A program made the position numbers and the translations under genes. Source: Desulfobulbus oligotrophicus (lineage in GTDB: Bacteria; Desulfobacterota; Desulfobulbia; Desulfobulbales; Desulfobulbaceae). From it: DNA of 64,000 bases. The notes below the pieces were generated by a model. The model worked only from the letters and a program-made list of their open reading frames with translations, ran no database searches and had not been told where the DNA came from. Positions within the stretch are counted from its first letter, which is position 1, and every line of letters starts with the position of its first letter. Of the stretch, positions 8,851 to 16,780 are shown piece by piece. The DNA is taken from contig NZ_CP054140.1 in NCBI RefSeq assembly GCF_016446285.1, forward strand, positions 2,461,501 through 2,525,500, in the 5' to 3' direction.

Positions 8851-9048
8851 ATGCCAAAAATGAAAACCAACAGAGGTGCCGCTAAACGATTCAGAACGAC
8901 CGGCGGTGGTCGTATTCGTCGCAGCAAGGCATATTCCTCGCACATACTTACTAAAAAATCCACCAAACGAAAACGAAACCTGCGAAAGACGACCCTGGTC
9001 GCTGAAGTCGATCAACGCGCTGTTCGCCGGATGTGTCCATACCTCTGA
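8851..9048 (+). CDS. rpmI: 50S ribosomal protein L35
   Basis: A 65-residue basic protein with the family signature [14 protein letters not shown] and the closing [15 protein letters not shown]. The ATG at 8851 is chosen over an upstream in-frame start at 8815 because it gives the canonical N-terminus and has a GGGAG before it. It lies between infC and rplT, the universal order. A terminator-like hairpin overlaps its stop codon. Confidence 0.95.
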   Translation: MPKMKTNRGAAKRFRTTGGGRIRRSKAYSSHILTKKSTKRKRNLRKTTLVAEVDQRAVRRMCPYL

Positions 9049-9083
9049 GATTTCCAGGTACTGTCGGAATCTCGGATTTTTTT
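9047..9083 (+). terminator. Terminator-like hairpin overlapping the rpmI stop, upstream of rplT
   Basis: GAGATT (9047-9052), a bulged T and CC pair with GGAATCTC (9066-9073), with a 10-base loop, followed by GGA and seven T at 9077-9083. It begins inside the TGA of rpmI and ends 28 bases before rplT. It may be a partial terminator or part of an L20-sensing leader; L20 autoregulation on this mRNA is known in other bacteria. Confidence 0.55.
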
Positions 9084-9111
9084 ACCTCAAGTATACTTAA
9101 CGGAGATAACA

Positions 9112-9465
9112 ATGCCTCGTGTAACCCGCGGCTTTAAAGCTCGCCGCAGAAGAAATAAAATACTGAAACTTGCTAAAGGTTTTCGTGGTGGGCGGCATCG
9201 ATTGTTTCGAACAGCAACGGAAGCTGTCGATCGTGCACTGTGCTACGCCTACCGTGACCGTCGCGTCAAAAAACGTGAATTTCGTCAACTGTGGATCACT
9301 CGTATCAATGCTGCCGCCCAACAAAACGGGACCAGTTACAGCCGATTGATCGGGGCGATGACCAAAAATTCAATCGAATTAGACCGTAAAGTTTTGTCTA
9401 ATCTTGCCATTGTCGACCCCAATGCTTTCACGGCTGTTGTCCGAACCGCTGGTCAACTCCATTAA
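9112..9465 (+). CDS. rplT: 50S ribosomal protein L20
   Basis: A 117-residue basic protein starting [18 protein letters not shown], with [18 protein letters not shown] and INAAAQQNG, full length for L20. It organises 23S rRNA early in 50S assembly and in other bacteria represses its own operon by binding mRNA. GGAG precedes the ATG. The phenylalanyl-tRNA synthetase genes follow directly. Confidence 0.96.
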   Translation: MPRVTRGFKARRRRNKILKLAKGFRGGRHRLFRTATEAVDRALCYAYRDRRVKKREFRQLWITRINAAAQQNGTSYSRLIGAMTKNSIELDRKVLSNLAIVDPNAFTAVVRTAGQLH

Positions 9466-9477
9466 TTCGACCAGTTG

Positions 9478-10497
9478 ATGCACATGGAACAAGAGCTGAA
9501 CCGGCTTCGCCTGGAGGCGGAGCAAGCCCTGACACAGGTTACCGATCGCGAGCAGCTTGAAAATTTTCGTGTTACCTATCTCGGTCGTAAAGGTGGTGCG
9601 ATAACCCTGCTCTTGCGGCAGCTTGGTGCAGTGGCACCGGAAGATCGACCGCGCCTCGGACAGCTGGCCAATGAGGTCAAGTTGCAGATCGAGGCTAAAT
9701 TTCACGACAAAAAGCAAGAGCTGCACAGTGAACGTGTCGAGGATCTCACCGGCACAATCGATCATAGTCTGCCCGGTCGATATCTCCCTTTTGGTAAACT
9801 GCATCCCGTTACCCAGGTAATGGATGAAATCTGTTCGATTTTTGAAGGGCTTGGTTTTGCCGTGGCTGAAGGGCCGGATGTTGAAACCGATCACTATAAT
9901 TTTGAGGCCCTCAACATCCCCAAACATCATCCGGCCCGAGACATGCACGATACTTTCTATGTCGCGGACTCCATCCTGCTGCGCACCCATACCTCCCCCA
10001 TGCAGGCACGGATCATGGAACAACAGGACCCTCCTCTGCGGTATATTGCCCCGGGGAAGGTGTATCGTCGGGACTCCGATATCACCCACACACCGATGTT
10101 CCATCAGGTTGAGGGATTTCTCGTTGATCAAAACGTCTCCTTTGCAGATCTGAAGGGAGTGTTGACCAGTTTTACCCATAAGATGTTTGAACAGGAACTG
10201 GCACTGCGTTTTCGACCGAGTTTTTTTCCGTTCACCGAACCCAGTGCCGAAGTCGATATTGCCTGTGTCATGTGCGGTGGGGCAGGATGCCGGGTCTGTA
10301 AACGAACAGGATGGCTGGAGATCCTGGGATCAGGACTTATCGACCCTGAAGTCCTTCAGATGGTCGGCTATGATCCTGATATCTACTCAGGCTTTGCCTT
10401 TGGTCTTGGAGTAGAACGTATTGCCATGCTCAAATACGGTATAGACGATATTCGACTGTACTACGAAAACGACCTCCGTTTTCTCCAGCAATTTTAG
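9478..10497 (+). CDS. pheS: Phenylalanine-tRNA ligase alpha subunit
   Basis: Catalytic subunit of the alpha2-beta2 enzyme. The N-terminal coiled coil (about 1-85) is followed by the class II core: HPVTQVMDEI, GPDVETDHYNF, motif 2 around APGKVYRRDSD with THTPMFHQVEG, and motif 3 FGLGVERIAMLKYGI. A cysteine cluster CVMCGGAGCRVC sits in the core, as in many PheS of this type. ATG 9478 and ATG 9484 are both possible; neither has a clear Shine-Dalgarno. It is 12 bases after rplT. Confidence 0.95.
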   Translation: MHMEQELNRLRLEAEQALTQVTDREQLENFRVTYLGRKGGAITLLLRQLGAVAPEDRPRLGQLANEVKLQIEAKFHDKKQELHSERVEDLTGTIDHSLPGRYLPFGKLHPVTQVMDEICSIFEGLGFAVAEGPDVETDHYNFEALNIPKHHPARDMHDTFYVADSILLRTHTSPMQARIMEQQDPPLRYIAPGKVYRRDSDITHTPMFHQVEGFLVDQNVSFADLKGVLTSFTHKMFEQELALRFRPSFFPFTEPSAEVDIACVMCGGAGCRVCKRTGWLEILGSGLIDPEVLQMVGYDPDIYSGFAFGLGVERIAMLKYGIDDIRLYYENDLRFLQQF

Positions 10498-10570
10498 CCA
10501 AAAAGTACAGCGTTACCCTTGATTTCGGTGGACTGCTGTACCGAAAAACATGGAACCATAAATTCTGTTG

Positions 10571-10607
10571 AACGGTTTCTCTCCCCTGAGTGACCGTTTT
10601 TCTTTTT
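10571..10607 (+). terminator. Possible weak terminator between pheS and pheT
   Basis: AACGGT (10571-10576) pairs with ACCGTT (10593-10598) across a 16-base loop and is followed by a T-rich stretch to 10607. The stem is short, so it may only reduce pheT transcription. The 218-base pheS-pheT gap is unusually long for this operon. Confidence 0.4.
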
Positions 10608-10715
10608 GAATAATTTGAAGCCACGAGTCTGTAAGCGTGACGGTTGCGGACGAACATCAGGTCGCCAAAACCTTTCACCCACACTCCACCGGCACCAAGT
10701 TACAAGGATACCATC

Positions 10716-13157
10716 ATGAAATTCACCCTGAGCTGGCTCAACGAATACATATCTACCAAGGGGATGAGTGCTACTGAAATTGCCGACAACCTGACAATGC
10801 GCGGCCTGGAGGTGGACAGCGTTGAAGTACTGTTTACCGAGCTGGAGAGCATCACCACTGCACGTATTACCCAGGTTGTTAAGCATCCTGATGCGGATAA
10901 GCTCACCGTCTGCACAGTTGATACCGGTAATGAAACTGTCCAGGTTGTGTGTGGTGCACCAAATGTGAGACCAGACATGCTCACAGCCATTGCCAAACCC
11001 GGAGTCAGATTGCCGGATGGTACCAAGATCAAAAAATCCAAGGTACGAGGCGTTGTTTCTGCAGGTATGCTCTGTTCTGCCCGTGAATTAGGTCTCAGTG
11101 ATGATCATCGAGGTCTGATTGAATTTCAAGAAGATATCCCCATCGGTCTGCCGATAGTGGATGCCCTTAACCTGCGTGATACGGTCATTGAAGTTGACCT
11201 GACACCCAACCGGCCGGACTGTGCCTGCGTTCGTGGAATCGCACGTGAAGTGAGCAGCTTTTGTGATGGTCCGCTTAAACCGCTTGTTCCGGCAGTTACT
11301 CCGTTAACCGGAACAGGTTTGGACTTTGCTATCCGTATTCAGGAGCCGACCTTATGTCCCAGATATAGTGCACGTAAACTGACAGATGTCGTGGTTGGCC
11401 CATCCCCAAAATGGCTTCAGCAACGGTTGACAGCCGTTGGTATGCGGCCGATCAACAATATTGTCGATGTCACCAACTACGTCATGCTTGAATGCGGGCA
11501 ACCAATGCACGCCTTTGACTTTACCACCTTAAAAGGCCGGAAAATCATTGTCCGCCGTCCTGCTGCCGAAGAGACCCGCTTCACTACTCTGGATGGCAGC
11601 CAACGAGACATCACCTCGGACATGCTGATCATCTGTGACAGTGAACGACCGGTGGCTGTAGCCGGGGTCATGGGAGGTCTGGACACAGAAATTACTGCAA
11701 CCACCACCACCATTCTCCTTGAATCAGCATGTTTTGACCCGGTTTCCATCCGCCAGACAGCCCGCAAAATCGGCATTCACTCTGAGTCATCCTACAGGTT
11801 TGAGCGAGGTGTTGATCCGGATCTTGCGGACAGAGCACTCGAACGAGCAGTCAATCTTATTGTTGAGCTCACCGGTGCCACTGCCGATTCCACGGGGATT
11901 GATGTCTATCCCGGTAAAAAAGAACCCCTTACCCTGCAACTGCGAACAGAACGGGTGTGCCGTTTACTTGGTATGCAACTTCATCAGGATACAATTGCCG
12001 ATCACCTGCGCAGTATCGAATTTACTGTAACCGAACTGGATGCCTCCACCCTGCAGGTCAGTGTTCCAAGTTTCCGTGTGGATATTGAGCGTGAGATCGA
12101 TCTTGTTGAAGAGGTTGCCCGCCTGGTCGGCTATAACGAAATTCCGACATCGCTGCCCCTGATACGCATGGATTATCCAAAACGGGACGAACTGCGCTCC
12201 CTCCGGCAAAAGATAGCACAGTTCATGACAGCGCAGGGCTACCATGAGGCAATCAACTACAGTTTTGTCAGTGAAGAGCACCTGAACGACTGCCGTCTTC
12301 AGGAGAGCGACCCCAGACGGCACGTGACCAGACTGCTCAATCCGCTCAGTGAAGAGCAGAGCATCATGCGTTCTTTACTTCTGCCGGGGTTGCTGGAAAA
12401 CATTCGCCGTAACATCAACTTTCAACAGACAGACATTCGCCTGTTTGAGATCGGAAAGATTTTTCTCCAGGAAGAGTCAGGATCTCTTCCTCAAGAACGA
12501 TTCTTCCTCTGTGCGGTTATCAGCGGTCAACGATATCCGGAAGCGGAACCTCTCTACTTCGCCAACCAGACAACTGATTTCTATGACATCAAAGGTGCTG
12601 CGACCAACCTGCTGCACGCCCTACGGGTGCACCCAATGATCAGTGATGCGATGGCCTCTGCTCTTCCTCAACAGGTACAGCCTTACTGCGATCCAGCTCA
12701 TGCCGGTATTATTCACGATGACGGCCGAAGCATCGGTTCACTGGGAGCAGTCCATCCGCAAACGCTCAAGGCATTTGGTATAAAACAACCGGTTCTTTTC
12801 CTTGAAATTGATCTGCACCATCTGCTGTGCCTGACACAGATCCCAAAACAATTCACTCCCCTTCCCAAGTACCCGTCAATAAAACGTGATGTCAGTCTTG
12901 TTGTCCCAGACTCAGTGGCAGCCGGTGCTCTTCTTACGGCAATCGAAAACAAACGACAGAAATATCTTGAATCTATACAGATTTTTGATGTATACCAAGG
13001 GAAACCAATTCAGACCGGTTTTAAAAGTGTGGCACTGTCCCTGACATACCGATCCGCGACCGCAACCCTTGATGATCAATCGGTCGATAAACTGCACGAC
13101 AAAATCATAGCTTTTCTGATGTCTGAATTTAATGCTGCCTACCGGGAAGGAATGTAA
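10716..13157 (+). CDS. pheT: Phenylalanine-tRNA ligase beta subunit
   Basis: Partner of PheS; binds tRNA-Phe and edits mischarged tyrosine. 813 residues with the N-terminal KFTLSWLNEY start, an OB-fold tRNA-binding domain (about 40-150), B3/B4 editing region, B5 domain, class II-like core and a C-terminal FDX-ACB domain (KYPSIKRDVSLVV onward). ATG 10716 is chosen over an upstream open extension to 10644 because it gives the canonical start and has AGGA before it. ihfA begins four bases after its stop. Confidence 0.95.
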   Translation: MKFTLSWLNEYISTKGMSATEIADNLTMRGLEVDSVEVLFTELESITTARITQVVKHPDADKLTVCTVDTGNETVQVVCGAPNVRPDMLTAIAKPGVRLPDGTKIKKSKVRGVVSAGMLCSARELGLSDDHRGLIEFQEDIPIGLPIVDALNLRDTVIEVDLTPNRPDCACVRGIAREVSSFCDGPLKPLVPAVTPLTGTGLDFAIRIQEPTLCPRYSARKLTDVVVGPSPKWLQQRLTAVGMRPINNIVDVTNYVMLECGQPMHAFDFTTLKGRKIIVRRPAAEETRFTTLDGSQRDITSDMLIICDSERPVAVAGVMGGLDTEITATTTTILLESACFDPVSIRQTARKIGIHSESSYRFERGVDPDLADRALERAVNLIVELTGATADSTGIDVYPGKKEPLTLQLRTERVCRLLGMQLHQDTIADHLRSIEFTVTELDASTLQVSVPSFRVDIEREIDLVEEVARLVGYNEIPTSLPLIRMDYPKRDELRSLRQKIAQFMTAQGYHEAINYSFVSEEHLNDCRLQESDPRRHVTRLLNPLSEEQSIMRSLLLPGLLENIRRNINFQQTDIRLFEIGKIFLQEESGSLPQERFFLCAVISGQRYPEAEPLYFANQTTDFYDIKGAATNLLHALRVHPMISDAMASALPQQVQPYCDPAHAGIIHDDGRSIGSLGAVHPQTLKAFGIKQPVLFLEIDLHHLLCLTQIPKQFTPLPKYPSIKRDVSLVVPDSVAAGALLTAIENKRQKYLESIQIFDVYQGKPIQTGFKSVALSLTYRSATATLDDQSVDKLHDKIIAFLMSEFNAAYREGM

Positions 13158-13161
13158 AGAT

Positions 13162-13452
13162 ATGAAGAGAAAAAATGTAACCAGAAAAGAACTTGCTATT
13201 GCCATTAATAGCAAGGTAGGCATTTCCCAGCGTAATGCTGCTGAGATAGTGGACACTGTCTTCTCGACCATGAAAAAAACGCTGACAGCAGGGGAATCCA
13301 TCAAACTGGTTCAATTCGGAACGTTGACAGTGCGTGACAAAAGTCCACGGCGTGGTCGTAATCCGCGTACCGGTGAATCAATGACTATAACCAAACGTCA
13401 GATGGTCTCTTTCCGTCCCAGTAAACGATTGCGGGAACGCTTAAATAAATAG
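13162..13452 (+). CDS. ihfA: Integration host factor alpha subunit
   Basis: A 96-residue HU/IHF-family DNA-bending protein (MKRKNVTRKELA) with the arm motif GRNPRTGE that inserts a proline into the minor groove. It follows pheT by four bases, the same position as in gamma-proteobacteria, which supports the alpha assignment over HU. IHF also assists tyrosine integrases, relevant to the island 600 bases downstream. An upstream frame extension to 13132 overlaps pheT and is not needed. Confidence 0.9.
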   Translation: MKRKNVTRKELAIAINSKVGISQRNAAEIVDTVFSTMKKTLTAGESIKLVQFGTLTVRDKSPRRGRNPRTGESMTITKRQMVSFRPSKRLRERLNK

Positions 13453-13549
13453 TTTTTATCGAAGACCGATTAACGCTTCCTGACTATTGAACGGGGTGGT
13501 TCACCAAGAGCAGTACCTCACAGACAGCAAACAGGAGTGTCAGGTTAAT

Positions 13550-13948
13550 GTGAAACACGAAACTCAGAGTTTCCCGAATATTCCGGATAAAATTTATTTC
13601 CGGATCGGTGAAGTTAGTCAGCTGGTGGGTGTGGATACTCATGTGCTGAGATACTGGGAATCTGAATTTTCGCTGATCAAACCCTTCCGAGGCCCATCAA
13701 AACAACGGTTATACAGACGTCGGGATGTCAAAAATTTACTCCGGATCAAATACTTACTTCACGAAGAAGGCTATACGATCTCTGGAGCTCGAAAGTACAT
13801 CAAACGCTTGACTGATAGGGGGTACGACCTGGCAAAGATGAGCTGGGGCGATCCTGACTCTACCCCGGATACCCTTCTATTTGAAATCAAGCAGGAGTTG
13901 CAGGTTATTCTTGAAAAACTGGAGAGAGGAAAAAAAACTGACTCATAA
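13550..13948 (+). CDS. MerR-family transcriptional regulator
   Basis: A 132-residue protein with an N-terminal MerR winged helix-turn-helix (FRIGEVSQLVGVDTHVLRYWE, then KQRLYRRRDV), a linker helix and an acidic/basic C-terminus without metal-binding cysteines. Genes of this type usually follow ihfA in Desulfobacterota and related groups; the effector is unknown. GTG 13550 with GGAG twelve bases upstream gives the short N-terminus expected; the open frame runs back to a TTG at 13487. The tRNA-Pro promoter follows it. Confidence 0.85.
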   Translation: MKHETQSFPNIPDKIYFRIGEVSQLVGVDTHVLRYWESEFSLIKPFRGPSKQRLYRRRDVKNLLRIKYLLHEEGYTISGARKYIKRLTDRGYDLAKMSWGDPDSTPDTLLFEIKQELQVILEKLERGKKTDS

Positions 13949-13955
13949 CTTAAGG

Positions 13956-13985
13956 TTGACAGTTCTCTAGCATCAGTGATACATA
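13956..13985 (+). promoter_or_regulatory. Promoter of tRNA-Pro
   Basis: TTGACA at 13956-13961, an 18-base spacer and TACATA at 13980-13985, about 18 bases before the mature tRNA. The -35 is perfect, the -10 moderate. Confidence 0.5.
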
Positions 13986-14002
13986 CACTCTCGACAATAC
14001 AT

Positions 14003-14079
14003 CGGAACGTAGCGCAGTCTGGTAGCGCACCTGAATGGGGTTCAGGGGGCCGGAGGTTCAAATCCTCTCGTTCCGACCA
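14003..14079 (+). tRNA. tRNA-Pro (anticodon GGG), used as integration site
   Basis: Acceptor CGGAACG pairs with CGTTCCG, D-arm GCGC/GCGC, anticodon stem CCTGA/TCAGG with loop ATGGGGT (anticodon GGG), T-arm GGAGG/CCTCT (with a G-T pair) around TTCAAAT, and encoded ACCA. Its 3' part, from the anticodon arm on, is repeated at 21166-21213, so the present 3' half was supplied by the integrated island. Confidence 0.96.
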
Positions 14080-14080
14080 A
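14033..14080 (+). repeat. attL: 48-bp direct repeat within tRNA-Pro
   Basis: Starts GAATGGGGTTCAGGGG in the anticodon arm and ends GACCAA one base past the CCA. Identical to 21166-21213; the flanking bases differ (CT before it here, AA before the right copy). Confidence 0.92.
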
Positions 14081-14088
14081 TAAAAACA

Positions 14089-14128
14089 AGGGGTTAGGCG
14101 ACATAAAGCGCCTCACCCCCTTTTCTTT
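14089..14128 (+). terminator. Rho-independent terminator after tRNA-Pro, brought by the island
   Basis: GGGGTTAGGCG pairs with CGCCTCACCCC around a short A-rich loop (one T-C mismatch), followed by a T-rich tract. It lies inside attL, so it is island DNA that now terminates the tRNA transcript. The likely original terminator remains beyond attR at 21219-21251. Confidence 0.8.
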
Positions 14129-14227
14129 TTGGCGTAAACAGAGAAACTGGGCTTTTTGTGTCAACTTATTGTTTTTTGGTTGTTAGTCGTAATTTCAACT
14201 CGTTGTCGCTCGTTGCTCCACATTTAA

Positions 14228-14260
14228 TTTTACGCCAAATTTTACGCCAAATTTTACGCC
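14228..14260 (+). repeat. Tandem 12-bp repeats, candidate integrase arm sites (left)
   Basis: TTTTACGCCAAA occurs at 14228 and 14240 and again, without the final AAA, at 14252-14260, ending directly at the ATG of the integrase remnant. The inverse GGCGTAAA occurs near 14131. Related copies lie near the right end (21107-21128). Confidence 0.55.
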
Positions 14261-14644
14261 ATGGCCACGATCAGAAAACGGTCAGGACGACACGGCACCG
14301 CTTACCGGGCAGAGGTCTGTGTCAAGGGTAGGCGGGAGTCGGCCACTTTCGATACGCTCTCTCTGGCGGCAGCGTGGGCGGAAGAGACAGAGGCTCTACT
14401 TCGTGCAGGGGGAGCGCTACCTGGCGAAGCACCTCCCGGCGACATGGAGTTTGCCGCGGCAGTCGAAAAATATATATTTGCCGTAGCGCCCAGAAAAAAA
14501 CAGAACACCCGTCGCCTAAAGATCGACAAAAATGGCGAACGCCTGCTCGTGAGCGACAACCCAGCCTACGACCCCGTCAAACCCAACGGTGAATATAGAA
14601 TTATCGGCGTGGCTATAAACTGGGTGCGACTGGGAAAGCTCTGA
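14261..14644 (+). pseudogene. Deletion fusion: tyrosine integrase N-terminus joined to S24/CI-type repressor C-terminus
   Basis: Residues 1 to about 85 match the arm-binding start of phage tyrosine integrases (MATIRKRSGRHGTAYRAEV, ATFDTL..AAAWAEETE) and the beginning of the core-binding domain (AVEKYIFAVAPRKK). From about residue 88 the sequence changes to the closing segment of S24/LexA-like phage repressors (GERLLVSDNPAYDP, RIIGVAINWVRLGKL). The catalytic R-H-R-Y domain of the integrase and the DNA-binding part of the repressor are missing. A deletion fusing both gene ends in frame explains this; the product is unlikely to recombine DNA. No ribosome-binding site is visible before the ATG. 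Confidence 0.7.
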
Positions 14645-14674
14645 AACGACGGAAAATTATCGAAAGGTTAAGCC

Positions 14675-15238
14675 ATGATACCGTTTCATCAAGCATGCCT
14701 GTTTGTTTTCGCAATTGTATGTTCGGCTTCGGTCGCACTCCTTCATGGCAGCGCAAATTGTTCCTCATACACTGACATATCCATCGAAACACAACGAGCC
14801 GCTGAAGGGATTTTATTAAGGCATCCTGAACTAGCCACCAACGATGCGCTGATGGAAAAAATGCTATCAATCATTCAACACTACGAGAGGCTGGGTAACA
14901 CCAGGAACCAAGCTATCTCCCGCGCAGAAAACGATATGATCAGAAACGGCCTCTTGTTGAGCGAAAAAGAGCGTCAGCGCCGAGCTGCAATGAACGGTAA
15001 AGAGCAAGAACGGGCTGTTTCTGGCGTTATAGAAAGCAGGATTGATGGCGATTTCAACGGCTGGGAAGGTGAAACTATCGTACGTTTAAGCAACGGACAG
15101 ATATGGGAACAAGATCAATATTATTACGAATACCGTTATGCCTATATGCCGAAAGTCATTGTTTTTATCAGCGATGGAAGGTGGAAGATGCTGGTTGACG
15201 GAACATCTCGGGCGGTTCCGGTGGCCAGGTTGAAGTAG
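14675..15238 (+). CDS. Secreted protein of unknown function (island cargo)
   Basis: 187 residues. The first 27 form a signal peptide (hydrophobic CLFVFAIVCSASVALLHGSA), with export to the periplasm or outer membrane expected. The middle (about 35-115) is charged and helical (IQHYERLGN, SEKERQRRAAMN); the C-terminal 65 residues (VIESRIDGDFNGWEGETIVRLSNGQIW) look like a small beta barrel of SH3 type. I do not recognise the family. It lies 39 bases before the J-domain protein gene on the same strand, so both are probably co-transcribed. Confidence 0.7.
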   Translation: MIPFHQACLFVFAIVCSASVALLHGSANCSSYTDISIETQRAAEGILLRHPELATNDALMEKMLSIIQHYERLGNTRNQAISRAENDMIRNGLLLSEKERQRRAAMNGKEQERAVSGVIESRIDGDFNGWEGETIVRLSNGQIWEQDQYYYEYRYAYMPKVIVFISDGRWKMLVDGTSRAVPVARLK

Positions 15239-15277
15239 AAGAACATATCAAACCTTACTTAATCTAGGCAGAGGCGC

Positions 15278-16780
15278 ATGGAATACAATTTCGACCCCTC
15301 GGTAGATTATTACGCAAGGCTGGGACTATCCCCTCAAGCTGAGGAGAACGTCATTAAGGCCGCATACAGGGCCTTGTCCCAGAAATACCATCCCGACAAA
15401 AATGGCGGGGACAACAGTCGAATGCAGGAGCTCAACGAAGCATACGCCATTTTGTCAACGCATGAATCTAAGGCGGCCTACGATGAAGCCAGGAAATCAT
15501 TCAACAATACCTATAGAGGGAATGGTTTTTCAACTGAGAACCATAGTAACGGAAACCATGGGACAGGCAAACCTGATGCAAAGGCCACAGTAACAGCGCC
15601 TCGCTGGTCTCGTTTTTTTGCTAGAATTTTTGACTTATGGCTTGAAGTCCTGGTCGTATCCTTGGTGGTAGGGCTTGTTGCTGGCTACATCTTTCCATCG
15701 TTCTGGGCGTGGCTGGAAAAGCCAGGAGCGGACGCGGTTTTGGGAATTATTACAATGCCGGTTGCCCTCGTGCTGGATGCCGTCATTTTTTCCATATTCG
15801 GAAATACCCCAGGAAAAGCTATCCTTGGCTTGAGAATATTAACAAAAGACGGACAGGTCCTCAGTTTCGCTCAATACCTACAAAGAAACTTGTCAGTGTG
15901 GGTCTATGGGCTTGGGCTTGGAATTCCCATTGTGAACCTGTTCACAATGGCTGCGCAAGGTAATCGTCTCAAAAAAGGAATGCCAACCAAATATGATGAG
16001 CAATCAGGGTATACAGTTCAAACGGGAGATACCACTTGGATTCGAAGGTCTGTTTTTGGCGTTTCTGTTATATCATTGTTATTTCTTATCTCTATTTTCA
16101 ACACCATAAAAAAGGGAAACAAAGAATACAGACATGACGAATCTTTAGAAACAACAACTCAAAGCAAAAATATTGATAGAATGATTGACGATATTTTTGA
16201 TACAGACAATAAACAAAAAACAAAACAAAATCATTTAGATCAATCTAAAATACAAAATAACAGTGGAGATTACAGCGATCCAGAAAAAAGATCGGAAAGA
16301 ATAATAAATTTATACAACGCAGGGGACTATACTGAAGTAGTAAAAGAAGCAGAATCAGGAGATTTCCTTAAAAACGTTTCAAATATAATAGGTATATCCA
16401 TGTACAATACAGGTCAATTCAAAAGATCCTTGTACATGTTTCTGGATGCAGAAGAATTGTATCCAGATGATTTTGCAATAAAGTGCAATCTTGGCGACTC
16501 GTACCTGAAAAATGGAAACTTATCTATGGCTCTGTGCAAGTATATCGAGGCGCAAAACATCAATCCTGATAATGAATATATTAATAACAAAATAAGATAC
16601 ATAGAAAGTAATGTTGACTTTTCATCTTTTGGATACAAAATGAGGCCCATAGACATTGAATTAAAAAAGGTTGAGGCGCAAAGTGTATTTAATTTTCTTG
16701 AGCAAATTAATTATCATGAAAGAATAACTGAAATCAAAATAATTTATAAGGGAAATTCTTCAAAACTAGCAGGCTGTTGA
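15278..16780 (+). pseudogene. J-domain / RDD membrane / TPR protein, 3' end cut off by an IS5-type element
   Basis: Residues 8-72 form a J-domain with the HPD motif (QKYHPDKNGG) that would stimulate a DnaK-type Hsp70. Residues about 105-235 form an RDD membrane domain (RFFARIFDLWLE, NTPGKAILGLRI) with several hydrophobic segments; another lies near 255-273, then a charged linker and a TPR-like region (about 335-450). The frame ends at a stop inside the IS (KLAGC). Removing the IS and one CTAG copy restores the frame with 18106-18233, adding about 42 residues and a natural stop. The last third is much richer in A+T than the first two thirds. Whether the shortened protein still works is unknown. 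Confidence 0.8.
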
